From the NCBI GenBank assembly GCA_910578715.1, contig CAJTRL010000036.1, positions 1 to 36,839 of the forward strand: a stretch of DNA of 36,839 bases, given 5' to 3'. Positions within the stretch are counted from its first letter, which is position 1. The number at the start of each line of letters is the position of its first letter. Made by a program: the position numbers and the translations under genes. The notes under the pieces are model-generated. The model saw nothing but the letters and a program-made list of their open reading frames with translations. It was not told where the DNA came from and did no database searches. Shown in pieces: positions 17,072 to 24,840 of the stretch. The stretch comes from an uncultured Lachnospiraceae bacterium (lineage in GTDB: Bacteria > Bacillota > Clostridia > Lachnospirales > Lachnospiraceae).

Positions 17072-18133
17072 TTAGTCCTCCGGCCCGAATTCCTCCATAA
17101 TATCCTTTACATGCTCCATTTTTTCGGCGCGCCACGCATTGGCTCCACAGAACAACAGCGCATCCTCTATCCGTCCTGTCGCCGCGTTGACAAGCGCATC
17201 CGTTATGCAATAGGGCGTATCTGCCGGATTACAGGTACTGATACAGCTATGACATTGCCCGTGCGGAATTTTTCCCGCCTTTGCCTTTTCCATAAAAGAA
17301 TTCCGAATTGCCCTTCCCGGCATACCGACCGGGCTCTGGACAATGACGATATCTTTTTTGCATGCATTGATGTAGCACTGCTTATAAGCCTCATCCGCAT
17401 CGCACTCATACGTCGTCACAAACCGGGTCGCCATCTGCACGCCGGATATGCCCATCTCCAGATAATGTTCCATATCCTTCCTCGTATAGATGCCTCCTGC
17501 CATAATGACCGGAATCCGCGCACAATACGCTTCTTCTGTCTCTTCAACGTATTGGAGAATTTTTTTCACTTCTTCATCGTAATGCAGTTCCTCCGGGTGT
17601 TCCGCCTGTTCTTTCGAAAATCCCAGATGCCCCCCGGCAAGCGGTCCTTCTATGACGACCGCGTCGGGCAGACGCTCATATTTTTTCATCCAGTATTTGA
17701 TAATGACCTGGACGGATTTCAAACTCGATACGATTGGCACCAGTTTTGCTCCGCTTCCCACGGTATATTTGGGCAAATCCACCGGAAGGCCCGCTCCCGA
17801 TACGATTAAATCCACCCCCGCCTCCACAGCCGCGCGGACATACGCCTCATACTGTCTGGTTGCCACCATGATATTCACGCCGACAATGCCGCCTTTTGCA
17901 ATCTGCCGCGCTTTATCCATTTCCGTTTTGACTGCCTTCAGATTACAGCCAATCGGGTCTTTATCGAAGTCCGCATCGCGATATCCTATCTGCGCCGTCG
18001 AAATAATTCCGATGCCTCCCGATGCTGCTACTGCCCCGGCCAGTCCGGACAGGCTGATTCCTACGCCCATTCCGCCCTGCATCACCGGAATGCGCGCCGT
18101 TAAGTCTCCTATAATAAGGGGTTGTATTTTCAT
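17072..18133 (-). CDS. FMN-dependent oxidoreductase, nitronate monooxygenase/FabK superfamily, with C-terminal Cys cluster
   Basis: This 353-residue TIM-barrel flavoprotein belongs to the superfamily that includes nitronate monooxygenase and FabK. It shows the N-terminal VMQGGMGVGIS loop, EGPLAGGHLGF with H169 at the position of the FabK/NMO active-site His, and the MAGGIYT phosphate-binding segment. Unlike the FabK in this cluster it carries four close cysteines, C294, C297, C301 and C309, which could bind a metal or an iron-sulfur cluster. It is embedded between fabZ and fabH, so a role tied to fatty acid synthesis is plausible: a second enoyl-ACP reductase, an unsaturation step, or repair. 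The reaction cannot be read from sequence. Confidence 0.8.
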   Translation of the reverse strand: MKIQPLIIGDLTARIPVMQGGMGVGISLSGLAGAVAASGGIGIISTAQIGYRDADFDKDPIGCNLKAVKTEMDKARQIAKGGIVGVNIMVATRQYEAYVRAAVEAGVDLIVSGAGLPVDLPKYTVGSGAKLVPIVSSLKSVQVIIKYWMKKYERLPDAVVIEGPLAGGHLGFSKEQAEHPEELHYDEEVKKILQYVEETEEAYCARIPVIMAGGIYTRKDMEHYLEMGISGVQMATRFVTTYECDADEAYKQCYINACKKDIVIVQSPVGMPGRAIRNSFMEKAKAGKIPHGQCHSCISTCNPADTPYCITDALVNAATGRIEDALLFCGANAWRAEKMEHVKDIMEEFGPED

Positions 18134-18204
18134 CTAATAACCATGCCTTTCTCTCAACCAGACTCCTATCTGCCCGTTTCAGCCCATAACATTTCTACTA
18201 CCTG

Positions 18205-18636
18205 TTACTGGCCGATTGCAAAAGTGAGCTCGGCGCTCGTTACCAGCTTCCCGTCCACATACGCTTTGGCCTCTCCGACGCCGATGGGTCCTTTGACCTT
18301 CACAATTTGGGTCTCCAGCGTCAGCACATCTCCCGGCGTCACTTTACCTTTAAACCGGGCCGAATTAATAGCCGCAAAATATGCCGTTTTTCCCTTGAAC
18401 TCCGGCTGGCTTAAAATTGCAACCGCACCCGTCTGCGCCAGCGCTTCGATAATCAGCACGCCCGGCATAACGGGTTCCGCCGGAAAATGGCCTGCAAAAT
18501 ACGGCTCGTTATAGGTAACGCATTTCCTGGCTACCGCCTTTATGCCCGGCTCCAGCTCCTCGACCGTATCGAGCAGCATGAACGGCTGCCTGTGTGGAAT
18601 GATTTCCATGATTTCCTTTGCACTCAGAACTGACAT
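18205..18636 (-). CDS. fabZ: 3-hydroxyacyl-ACP dehydratase
   Basis: FabZ removes water from beta-hydroxyacyl-ACP in each elongation round. The 143-residue protein has the hot-dog fold signature, with catalytic H50 in YFAGHFPAEPVMPGV and E64 in LIIEALAQTGA. The ATG at 18636 is chosen because GGAGG lies seven bases upstream, just after the fabF stop; a longer TTG start would overlap fabF. No accB or accC flanks it, unlike the streptococcal arrangement. Confidence 0.95.
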   Translation of the reverse strand: MSVLSAKEIMEIIPHRQPFMLLDTVEELEPGIKAVARKCVTYNEPYFAGHFPAEPVMPGVLIIEALAQTGAVAILSQPEFKGKTAYFAAINSARFKGKVTPGDVLTLETQIVKVKGPIGVGEAKAYVDGKLVTSAELTFAIGQ

Positions 18637-18650
18637 TGTTTTTCCTCCGT

Positions 18651-19886
18651 TTAACCGCAAAATTTCTTAATCAGAATGCTCGCATTATGTCCGCCGAATC
18701 CCAACGAATTGGACAGGGCATACCGATAGTCTCCTTCCGCCGGCTCAATACAGTAATCCAAATCGCATTCCTCGTCCGGAACCCGGTAGCCCGCCGTCTT
18801 GTGAAGAAACCCTTCCTGAAGTTCCTTCACACAGGTTACAAATTCTACCGCGCCCGCCGCACCGAGCAAATGTCCTATCATCGACTTCGTGGAATTAATT
18901 TTGATTGCTTTCGCATGTTCGCCAAATGCCAGCTTTATCGCCCGCGTTTCAAACAAATCATTGTGATGCGTACTCGTTCCGTGCGCATTGATATAAGTAA
19001 TATCCTCCATCGCAACGCCCGCGTCCGCCACTGCATAAGTCATCGCTTTCGCCGCGCCGGAGCCGTCCTCCGCCGGAGAAGTGATATGATAAGCATCGGA
19101 AGTACAGCCATAGCCGACAACTTCCGCATAAATCCTGGCACCCCTCGCTTTAGCATGCTCCAATTCTTCCAGCACGACAATGCCCGCACCTTCTCCCATA
19201 ACAAATCCGCTCCGCTCCTTATCAAAAGGAATCGAACATCTTTCCGGGTCATCCGAAGAAGTGAGCGCTGTCAACGCGGTAAATCCCGCAATTCCTATCG
19301 GTGTGACGCTGCTCTCCGTACCGCCCGCAACCATAACTTCCGCGTCGCCGTACTGAATGGTGCGGAACGCTTCGCCAATGGAATTTGTCCCCGTCGCACA
19401 GGCCGTTACCACATTGATACTCTTTCCTTTCAGGCCAAACTGAATCGATACATTTCCCGCCGCCATGTTAGAAATCATGAGCGGAACGAGCAGCGGCTCC
19501 ACTCTCGAGGGACCTTTTTCCAGCAGTCTGCTGTGTGCCCGCTCCATCGCCTGTAAGGAGCCGATTCCGGAACCGACGGAAACGCCGACCCGGTAAGGGT
19601 CTTCATTTTCCATATTGATGCCCGCATCTTCCAGCGCCTCTTTTGTGGCCGCCACCGCATACTGGCAGAACAGTTCCATTCTTTTGGCCGCTTTGAAGTC
19701 CATGTAATTTTTGCCTTCAAAGCCCTTTACCTCCGCCGCCAGTCTGCATTTGTATGCCGATGCGTCAAACCGGGTAATCTCCCCGAATCCCGTTTTCCCC
19801 GCTTTGACGCTGTTCCAAAATTCCTCCACGCCCAGGCCGACGGGCGTAATTGCTCCCATTCCCGTTACAACAACTCTTCTGCTCAT
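18651..19886 (-). CDS. fabF: Beta-ketoacyl-ACP synthase II
   Basis: FabF is the main elongating condensing enzyme. The 411-residue protein shows the Cys-His-His triad with the structural Lys: C163 in TACATGTNS, H302 in AHGTSTH, K334 and H339 in NSTKSMIGHLLGAAGA. Length is normal. AGGGAAGG precedes the ATG. It sits between fabG and fabZ in the same operon. Confidence 0.96.
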   Translation of the reverse strand: MSRRVVVTGMGAITPVGLGVEEFWNSVKAGKTGFGEITRFDASAYKCRLAAEVKGFEGKNYMDFKAAKRMELFCQYAVAATKEALEDAGINMENEDPYRVGVSVGSGIGSLQAMERAHSRLLEKGPSRVEPLLVPLMISNMAAGNVSIQFGLKGKSINVVTACATGTNSIGEAFRTIQYGDAEVMVAGGTESSVTPIGIAGFTALTALTSSDDPERCSIPFDKERSGFVMGEGAGIVVLEELEHAKARGARIYAEVVGYGCTSDAYHITSPAEDGSGAAKAMTYAVADAGVAMEDITYINAHGTSTHHNDLFETRAIKLAFGEHAKAIKINSTKSMIGHLLGAAGAVEFVTCVKELQEGFLHKTAGYRVPDEECDLDYCIEPAEGDYRYALSNSLGFGGHNASILIKKFCG

Positions 19887-19959
19887 TCTGATAACCTTCC
19901 CTTTCTCCCGGCTTTCGGATTTTATATGAATGCCGTTTCATATGCCTTTTGTTTTGCTT

Positions 19960-20700
19960 CTAAATCGCCATGCCGCCGTCTACGGAAATGACCTGTCCGG
20001 TAATATAAGAGGCCTTATCGCTTGCCAGAAACGCCACCGTTTCTGCAATATCCTCCGGTGTTCCCGCTCTTTTTAACGGAATCTGCGATAACACCGCCTC
20101 TTTCGCCGCATCCGTCATTGCCTGTGTCATATCCGTATCAATATAACCGGGTGCCACAGCATTGACCGTAATGTTTCTGCCTGCAAGCTCCCTTGCCGCT
20201 GATTTGGTAAGGCCGATAACGCCCGCTTTGGACGCCGCGTAATTGGCCTGTCCCGCATTCCCCAGAAGACCCGTTACGGAAGATAAATTGATGATTCTTC
20301 CCGCTTTTTGCTTCAAAAAGGGGCGGTACATATGCTTCATCGTGTTAAACGTACCTTTCAGGTTCGTCTCAATCACCGCGTCAAAATCCGCTTCCGACAT
20401 CTTAATCATCAGATTGTCTTTCGTAATGCCCGCATTATTTACCAGAATATCGATATGCCCAAATTCCGCAAGCATCTCCTCTATCATTTTTCCGCAGGCC
20501 GTAAAATCGGCTACCGAACACTGAACCGCTGCCGCCTTTCGTCCCATAGTCTCTATTTCCCGGACAACTTCCTCCGCCCTTTCTCTGGAACCGTTATAAT
20601 TTACAATGACGTCCGCACCGTATTCCGCCAGCGTCAACGCAATCTGGCGCCCGATTCCGCGTCCCGCGCCCGTCACAAGCGCTACTTTCCCTGTCAGCAT
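19960..20700 (-). CDS. fabG: 3-oxoacyl-ACP reductase
   Basis: A short-chain dehydrogenase of 246 residues that reduces beta-ketoacyl-ACP with NADPH. The Rossmann motif is TGAGRGIG (10-17), the NNAG motif lies at 88-91, and the catalytic residues are S141, Y154 and K158 in SSVTG and YAASK. An AAGGAG site precedes the ATG. It follows fabD after a 72-base gap. Confidence 0.95.
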   Translation of the reverse strand: MLTGKVALVTGAGRGIGRQIALTLAEYGADVIVNYNGSRERAEEVVREIETMGRKAAAVQCSVADFTACGKMIEEMLAEFGHIDILVNNAGITKDNLMIKMSEADFDAVIETNLKGTFNTMKHMYRPFLKQKAGRIINLSSVTGLLGNAGQANYAASKAGVIGLTKSAARELAGRNITVNAVAPGYIDTDMTQAMTDAAKEAVLSQIPLKRAGTPEDIAETVAFLASDKASYITGQVISVDGGMAI

Positions 20701-20772
20701 ATCTTTTTCTCCTTCTTATCTGTTTTCAATACTTCCCGACTACCCGTATCTGGCCGGGCGGAGGCTGGACGA

Positions 20773-21681
20773 TTACGCCAGCTTTTCCAAATCTTCCACC
20801 TTTTCCACATTCAGCACCTTCATATCGCGGTTGATTTTCCGCATGAAGCCCGACAGTGTCTTACCCGGCCCGATTTCGATAAAAGTGTCCACACCGTCCA
20901 TAATCATCCGTTCAACGGTCTGCTGCCATCTGACGGAAGAAGAAACCTGTTTTTCCAGCAAAGGCTTTACATCTTCTGTTTTTGTCACATAATCGGCCGT
21001 CACGTTAGCGATATAAGGAACGGTGATTTCATGAACCGTAACCGTCTCCAGTTCCTTTGCCAGTTTTTCTCCCGCTCCCGTAAGCATCGGAGAGTGGAAC
21101 GGGCCGCTGACCTTTAAAGGCACACATCGTTTTGCGCCCGCTTCGCTCAGTCTGGCCGCCGCCGTTTGAAGCGCGCCGCTTTCCCCTGTAATCACAATCT
21201 GTCCGGGGCAGTTATAGTTTGCAATCGATACCGTTCCCGGCGTTTCTTCACACACTTTTTCTATCGTTTCCGTGTCAAGTCCGAGAACTGCCGTCATACC
21301 GCCGCCTTCCGGCACGGCTTCCTGCATGTAGATACCTCTTTTTCTTACAATTTTAAAAACGTCCTCCGGCGTCATGACACCGCCTGCCACTAGCGCGCCA
21401 TATTCGCCGAGGCTTAGGCCTGCCGTCACATCCGGCCGTATTCCCTTTTCTTCCACTGCCTTTAACATGGCGACCTCCGCCGCCAGCATGGCAATCTGCG
21501 TATACTCCGTAATATTTATCCGCTCGTTTTCTTCAAAACACAGCGCCGCCACATCGAGGCCGCCCGCTTTTCCCGCCAGCCCGAACATTTCCTTACATAC
21601 AGGTATCTGCTCATAAAAATCTTTTCCCATTCCGATATACTGTGCTCCCTGTCCCGGAAATAGAAACGCTGTTTTACCCAT
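20773..21681 (-). CDS. fabD: Malonyl-CoA:ACP transacylase
   Basis: FabD loads malonyl groups onto the acyl carrier protein. The 302-residue protein has the FPGQGAQ start motif, nucleophile S90 in GLSLGEYGAL (Leu where many homologues have His) and catalytic H196 in VSGPFHSPML. I chose the ATG at 21681 because GAGGG lies 9 bases upstream; the frame stays open to 21807 but that part is leader-like and covers a palindrome. It is the first gene of the second fab transcript, downstream of a terminator and a FabT-like site. Confidence 0.94.
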   Translation of the reverse strand: MGKTAFLFPGQGAQYIGMGKDFYEQIPVCKEMFGLAGKAGGLDVAALCFEENERINITEYTQIAMLAAEVAMLKAVEEKGIRPDVTAGLSLGEYGALVAGGVMTPEDVFKIVRKRGIYMQEAVPEGGGMTAVLGLDTETIEKVCEETPGTVSIANYNCPGQIVITGESGALQTAAARLSEAGAKRCVPLKVSGPFHSPMLTGAGEKLAKELETVTVHEITVPYIANVTADYVTKTEDVKPLLEKQVSSSVRWQQTVERMIMDGVDTFIEIGPGKTLSGFMRKINRDMKVLNVEKVEDLEKLA

Positions 21682-21749
21682 TTGAATCATCCCTCTTTCT
21701 TTTTTTAGCATTATCTGTCTTTGTTTGATTTCCTCAATCATTATAATAT

Positions 21750-21762
21750 TTTGAATTTCAAA
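21750..21762. promoter_or_regulatory. FabT-like operator upstream of fabD
   Basis: TTTGAATTTCAAA is a 13-base palindrome of the form TTTGA-N3-TCAAA, the core of the FabT operator known from streptococci and lactococci. A minus-strand TATAAT lies just downstream (about 21740-21745). A near copy with similar flanks is upstream of acpP at 23034-23046. Confidence 0.65.
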
Positions 21763-21778
21763 GTATTGTCTTTCAAAA

Positions 21779-21806
21779 AAGCGCAAGCCGGGCAGCCTGC
21801 GCTCCA
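21779..21806 (-). terminator. Terminator between fabK and fabD
   Basis: On the minus strand GCGCAGGC pairs with GCTTGCGC (one G-U wobble) around a six-base loop, followed by six T. It starts immediately after the fabK stop. It should end or attenuate the acpP-fabK transcript before fabD. Confidence 0.85.
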
Positions 21807-21810
21807 CTAA

Positions 21811-22734
21811 TCAGAGTTTCAATAACTTTTCAGCCTGTTCCATAATTTCCTGAATTATCTCTGTACAGGGCTGTTCCTTTTTTACAAGACCCGCAATCTG
21901 TCCTGCCATCACGGAGCCTTCCACCACGTCGCCGTCCATGACCGCTCTTCTGAGTCCGCCAAGCGTCAGCTTCTCAAGCTCTTCCAGCGTTGCTCCTTCT
22001 TTTTCCAGTTTCAGATATTCTCTCGTCGTTTTATTGCGGATGCAGCGAATCGGATGTCCCGTCGACCTTCCGGTTACGGCAGTGTCAATATCTTTCGCCG
22101 CAATGACTTTCTGTTTATAATTTCCATGTACAATGGATTCGCTGGCTACGACAAACCGCGTTCCCATCTGAACCGCCTGAGCTCCCAGCATCATTGCCGC
22201 CGCAAAGCCTCTGCCGTCCGCGATACCGCCCGCCGCAATAACGGGAATCCCGACCGCGTCCACGACCTGGGGAACTAACGTCATCGTTGTAGCTTCTCCG
22301 ATATGCCCGCCGGATTCCATGCCTTCCGCAACGACCGCGTCCGCTCCGGCACGCTCCATCATCTTCGCCAGCGCTACGCTTGCTACAACGGGAATCACCC
22401 TGATGCCGGCTTCTTTCCACATCGCCATATACTTGCCCGGATTTCCGGCTCCTGTGGTAACGACTTTAACGCCTTCCTCCACGACTGCCTGCGCAATCTG
22501 GTCCGCTTCCGGGTTCATCAGCATGATATTCACGCCAAAGGGCTTTTTCGTAATTTCTTTTACTTTCTGAATCTGTTCCCGTACAAAAGATGCCGGCGCG
22601 CCGCCCGCACCGATAATGCCAAGCCCTCCCGCTTCGGAAACGGCCGCCGCAAGATGATATTCCGCAACCCATGCCATGCCGCCCTGAATGATGGGATACT
22701 CAATTCCCAGAAGTTCCGTAATTTTTGTTTTCAT
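21811..22734 (-). CDS. fabK: Enoyl-ACP reductase II (FMN-dependent)
   Basis: FabK performs the last reductive step of the elongation cycle and replaces FabI in many Firmicutes. The 307-residue protein has IIQGGMAWVAEYHLAAAVS at the N-terminus, the catalytic His H144 in EGMESGGHIGE (same number as in the Streptococcus pneumoniae enzyme) and the AAGGIADGRG and MGTRFVVASES flavin-binding segments. It lies between acpP and the terminator that precedes fabD. FabK enzymes are known for poor sensitivity to triclosan. Confidence 0.94.
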   Translation of the reverse strand: MKTKITELLGIEYPIIQGGMAWVAEYHLAAAVSEAGGLGIIGAGGAPASFVREQIQKVKEITKKPFGVNIMLMNPEADQIAQAVVEEGVKVVTTGAGNPGKYMAMWKEAGIRVIPVVASVALAKMMERAGADAVVAEGMESGGHIGEATTMTLVPQVVDAVGIPVIAAGGIADGRGFAAAMMLGAQAVQMGTRFVVASESIVHGNYKQKVIAAKDIDTAVTGRSTGHPIRCIRNKTTREYLKLEKEGATLEELEKLTLGGLRRAVMDGDVVEGSVMAGQIAGLVKKEQPCTEIIQEIMEQAEKLLKL

Positions 22735-22754
22735 AACCAGTGTCCTGTCCCGTC

Positions 22755-22988
22755 TTATGCCTCAACGCCCTTACTCTTCATATATTCAATAACAGCGCCG
22801 ACCGTTGTAATCTGCTCCAAATCCTCTGAAGGAATTTCAATGCCGTATTCTTCTTCAAATGCCATAACAAGCTCGAATAAATCCAGAGAGTCCGCACCGA
22901 GGTCATCCTTGAAAGAAGACTCTTCCGTGATTTCGATACCTTCCAGATTTAACTGCTCCTGAATAATTTCTCTTACTCTTTCTAACAT
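22755..22988 (-). CDS. acpP: Acyl carrier protein
   Basis: This 77-residue acidic protein carries growing acyl chains on a phosphopantetheine arm. The attachment site is S34 in the DSL motif (GADSLDLFELVMAFEEEYGIEIP). Length and four-helix pattern are typical. GGAG lies eight bases before the ATG. It is the first gene of the fab cluster, with two promoters and a FabT-like operator upstream. Confidence 0.95.
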   Translation of the reverse strand: MLERVREIIQEQLNLEGIEITEESSFKDDLGADSLDLFELVMAFEEEYGIEIPSEDLEQITTVGAVIEYMKSKGVEA

Positions 22989-23033
22989 TTTTTTATCTCC
23001 TTTTCCGTCTTATAATTTTTAAGCAAAGAATAG

Positions 23034-23046
23034 TTTGATATTCAAA
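23034..23046. promoter_or_regulatory. FabT-like operator at acpP promoter
   Basis: TTTGATATTCAAA matches TTTGA-N3-TCAAA and overlaps the last base of the -10 box of the proximal acpP promoter, so a bound repressor would block initiation. The minus-strand left flank ATAC is shared with the fabD site. Confidence 0.68.
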
Positions 23047-23074
23047 GTATATTCCCTGCTTCCATATTTGTCAA
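23046..23074 (-). promoter_or_regulatory. Proximal acpP promoter
   Basis: On the minus strand: TTGACA (23074-23069), a 17-base spacer and TATACT (23051-23046). Confidence 0.82.
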
Positions 23075-23078
23075 TCTT

Positions 23079-23106
23079 ATTTTACGGTTTTTATTTGTTT
23101 TGTCAA
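23079..23106 (-). promoter_or_regulatory. Distal acpP promoter
   Basis: On the minus strand: TTGACA (23106-23101), a 16-base spacer and TAAAAT (23084-23079). It sits in tandem with the proximal promoter, immediately after the rsmI stop. Confidence 0.65.
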
Positions 23107-23107
23107 T

Positions 23108-23950
23108 TCACTTATTTAAGAAATATTGATAAATCTCTCTTTTTGTTACGCCCCGGTCCTTTGCGACCTGTTTCATAGCGCTTTTTCTGTCCATCCCCTC
23201 CTTCTCATAATATGCCATGTGCTCTTCGACGGACATTTCCAGCCAGGACATTTTTTCCTCTTCCTTCTTTTCCCGGCGATTTTTTCCGTCCATGACAATG
23301 ACATATTCGCCGCGGGGCTCCTCCCTTTCATAATACGCGAGAGCGTCCTCCAGGGTGGTCGGCAAAATCGTTTCAAATTTTTTCGTCAGCTCTCTGCATA
23401 AGGTCACTTTTCTGTTCCCCACGCTGTCATATAGTTCTTTCAACGTCCTTTTCAGACGGTGCGGCGCTTCATACAAAACTATCGTTCTGGATTCTTCCCG
23501 CAGCTCCTGTAACACTTCCGCCTTTTCTTTCTTGTCGGCGGGCAGAAATCCTTCAAAACAGAATCTTCTGGTACTAAGTCCCGACAAGGTCAGCGCCGTT
23601 ATACAGGCCGCCGCTCCCGGCAGAGATGTTACCGGGATGCCAAGCTGTATGCACTTTTGCACAAGAACCTCTCCCGGGTCGGAAATAGCCGGCGTTCCGG
23701 CGTCGGTAATAAGAGCGATGTCTTTTCCCTGCAAAAGCTGTTCCGTCAGGTAGTCCGCTTTTTCTATTTTATTATATTCATGATAACTTGTCATAGAAGT
23801 TTTTATTTCAAAATGATTCAACAGCTTTATGCTGTTGCGCGTGTCTTCCGCCGCAATCAAATCGACGGCCCGGAGCGTATCGACCACGCGGGGCGTCATG
23901 TCGCCCAGATTTCCGATTGGCGTTGCGCATAAATATAAGATTCCCGCCAT
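23108..23950 (-). CDS. rsmI: 16S rRNA (cytidine(1402)-2'-O)-methyltransferase
   Basis: RsmI methylates the 2'-hydroxyl of C1402 in the decoding centre of 16S rRNA. The 280-residue protein opens with LYLCATPIGNLGDMTPR, and has AAEDTRNS, the ALITDAGTPAISDPG SAM-site segment and LPGAAACITAL. A C-terminal helix-turn-helix-like tail (KSAMKQVAKDRGVTKREIYQYF) is typical of Firmicutes members. The ATG at 23950 follows GGAG by 11 bases; the frame extends upstream to 24031, but that region looks non-coding. It is the last gene of the holB-ricT neighbourhood. Confidence 0.94.
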   Translation of the reverse strand: MAGILYLCATPIGNLGDMTPRVVDTLRAVDLIAAEDTRNSIKLLNHFEIKTSMTSYHEYNKIEKADYLTEQLLQGKDIALITDAGTPAISDPGEVLVQKCIQLGIPVTSLPGAAACITALTLSGLSTRRFCFEGFLPADKKEKAEVLQELREESRTIVLYEAPHRLKRTLKELYDSVGNRKVTLCRELTKKFETILPTTLEDALAYYEREEPRGEYVIVMDGKNRREKKEEEKMSWLEMSVEEHMAYYEKEGMDRKSAMKQVAKDRGVTKREIYQYFLNK

Positions 23951-24103
23951 ATATGAAAAGACTCCTTCCGCTCCGATTTTAATATCAGCAATGCAAAGTT
24001 TTCTTCCAATATTCCAAACGGCATCCGCCAACTGTCCGTTCCTGTGCGGCCGCCTGACTCATTGCCCATGAGAATACAACAGACAACTCTGCAGTCTCTA
24101 TTC

Positions 24104-24835
24104 TTAATAACCGTATAACTCGTATATCTCCGGCATATAAACGCCCGGCTCTTTATAGATAATCAAAGGCTTTTCCACTTTCATGCGGGGTTTCCCGCCC
24201 CGGTTCGCCTCAACCAGCACCATATTGGGCTCTTTGTCCACATAAGGATAGACGAGCTGCATCCGTTTCGGCTCCAGTCCGTACTGACGCAGGAGCACCA
24301 TAATTTCCACCAGACGAAACGGTCTGTGCACCATAAAAAAATTGCCGCCCGGCTTTAACAGGTCCGCCGTCTGCCCGATGACATCTTCCAGCGTACATAA
24401 AATCTCATGCCGCGCAATCGCTTTGGCGTCCGCCGGGTTGACCAGTCCGTGCTGTCCAATCATATAGGGCGGATTACAGGTAATTACGTCAAAAGAAGCG
24501 GCGTCAAATAAATTCCCTGCCTCCTTGATATCTCCTGTAATAATCCTGATTTTCTCCTCCAGTCCGTTTAACGCCACGCTCCGCCTCGCCATATCGGCGC
24601 TTTCTTCCTGAATTTCCAGTCCGGTCAGATGAGCGGCACCTGTCCTGGCCTCCAGCAAAATCGGAAGAATGCCCGTACCTGTTCCCATATCCAGAACGCT
24701 GCTGCCTTCCTTTGCCCTGACAAACCCGGAAAGCAGAACGGCGTCCATTCCAAAACAGAACTTGTCCGGATTCTGTATAATCCGGTAACCGTTACGCTGC
24801 AAATCATCTATTCTCTCATTTTCTTTCAGTATCAT
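24104..24835 (-). CDS. tRNA1(Val) (adenine(37)-N6)-methyltransferase family protein
   Basis: A 243-residue SAM-dependent methyltransferase of the TrmN6/YabB type. It has the SAM loop LDMGTGTGILPILL (about 49-62), the NPPYM motif of N6-adenine methyltransferases, and the N-terminal ERIDDLQRNGYRIIQNPDKFCFGMDAVLLSGFV typical of this family. It starts five bases after the ricT stop, so the two are probably translated together. The target tRNA in this organism is inferred by homology only. Confidence 0.9.
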   Translation of the reverse strand: MILKENERIDDLQRNGYRIIQNPDKFCFGMDAVLLSGFVRAKEGSSVLDMGTGTGILPILLEARTGAAHLTGLEIQEESADMARRSVALNGLEEKIRIITGDIKEAGNLFDAASFDVITCNPPYMIGQHGLVNPADAKAIARHEILCTLEDVIGQTADLLKPGGNFFMVHRPFRLVEIMVLLRQYGLEPKRMQLVYPYVDKEPNMVLVEANRGGKPRMKVEKPLIIYKEPGVYMPEIYELYGY

Positions 24836-24840
24836 AGTTC

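Noticed and set aside
16985..17809. 274-codon plus-strand open frame opposite the flavin oxidoreductase
   Set aside because: It is a mirror of coding bias on the other strand and has no recognisable domain.
18618..19556. 312-codon plus-strand open frame opposite fabF
   Set aside because: It is antisense to an intact fabF, Arg-rich and without family features.
20308..21117. 269-codon plus-strand open frame opposite fabG/fabD
   Set aside because: It spans two real genes and their gap on the other strand and has no motif.
23951..24031. N-terminal extension of rsmI
   Set aside because: The family start is LYLCATPIGNLGD; the upstream codons have no homology pattern and the ATG at 23950 has a GGAG site.
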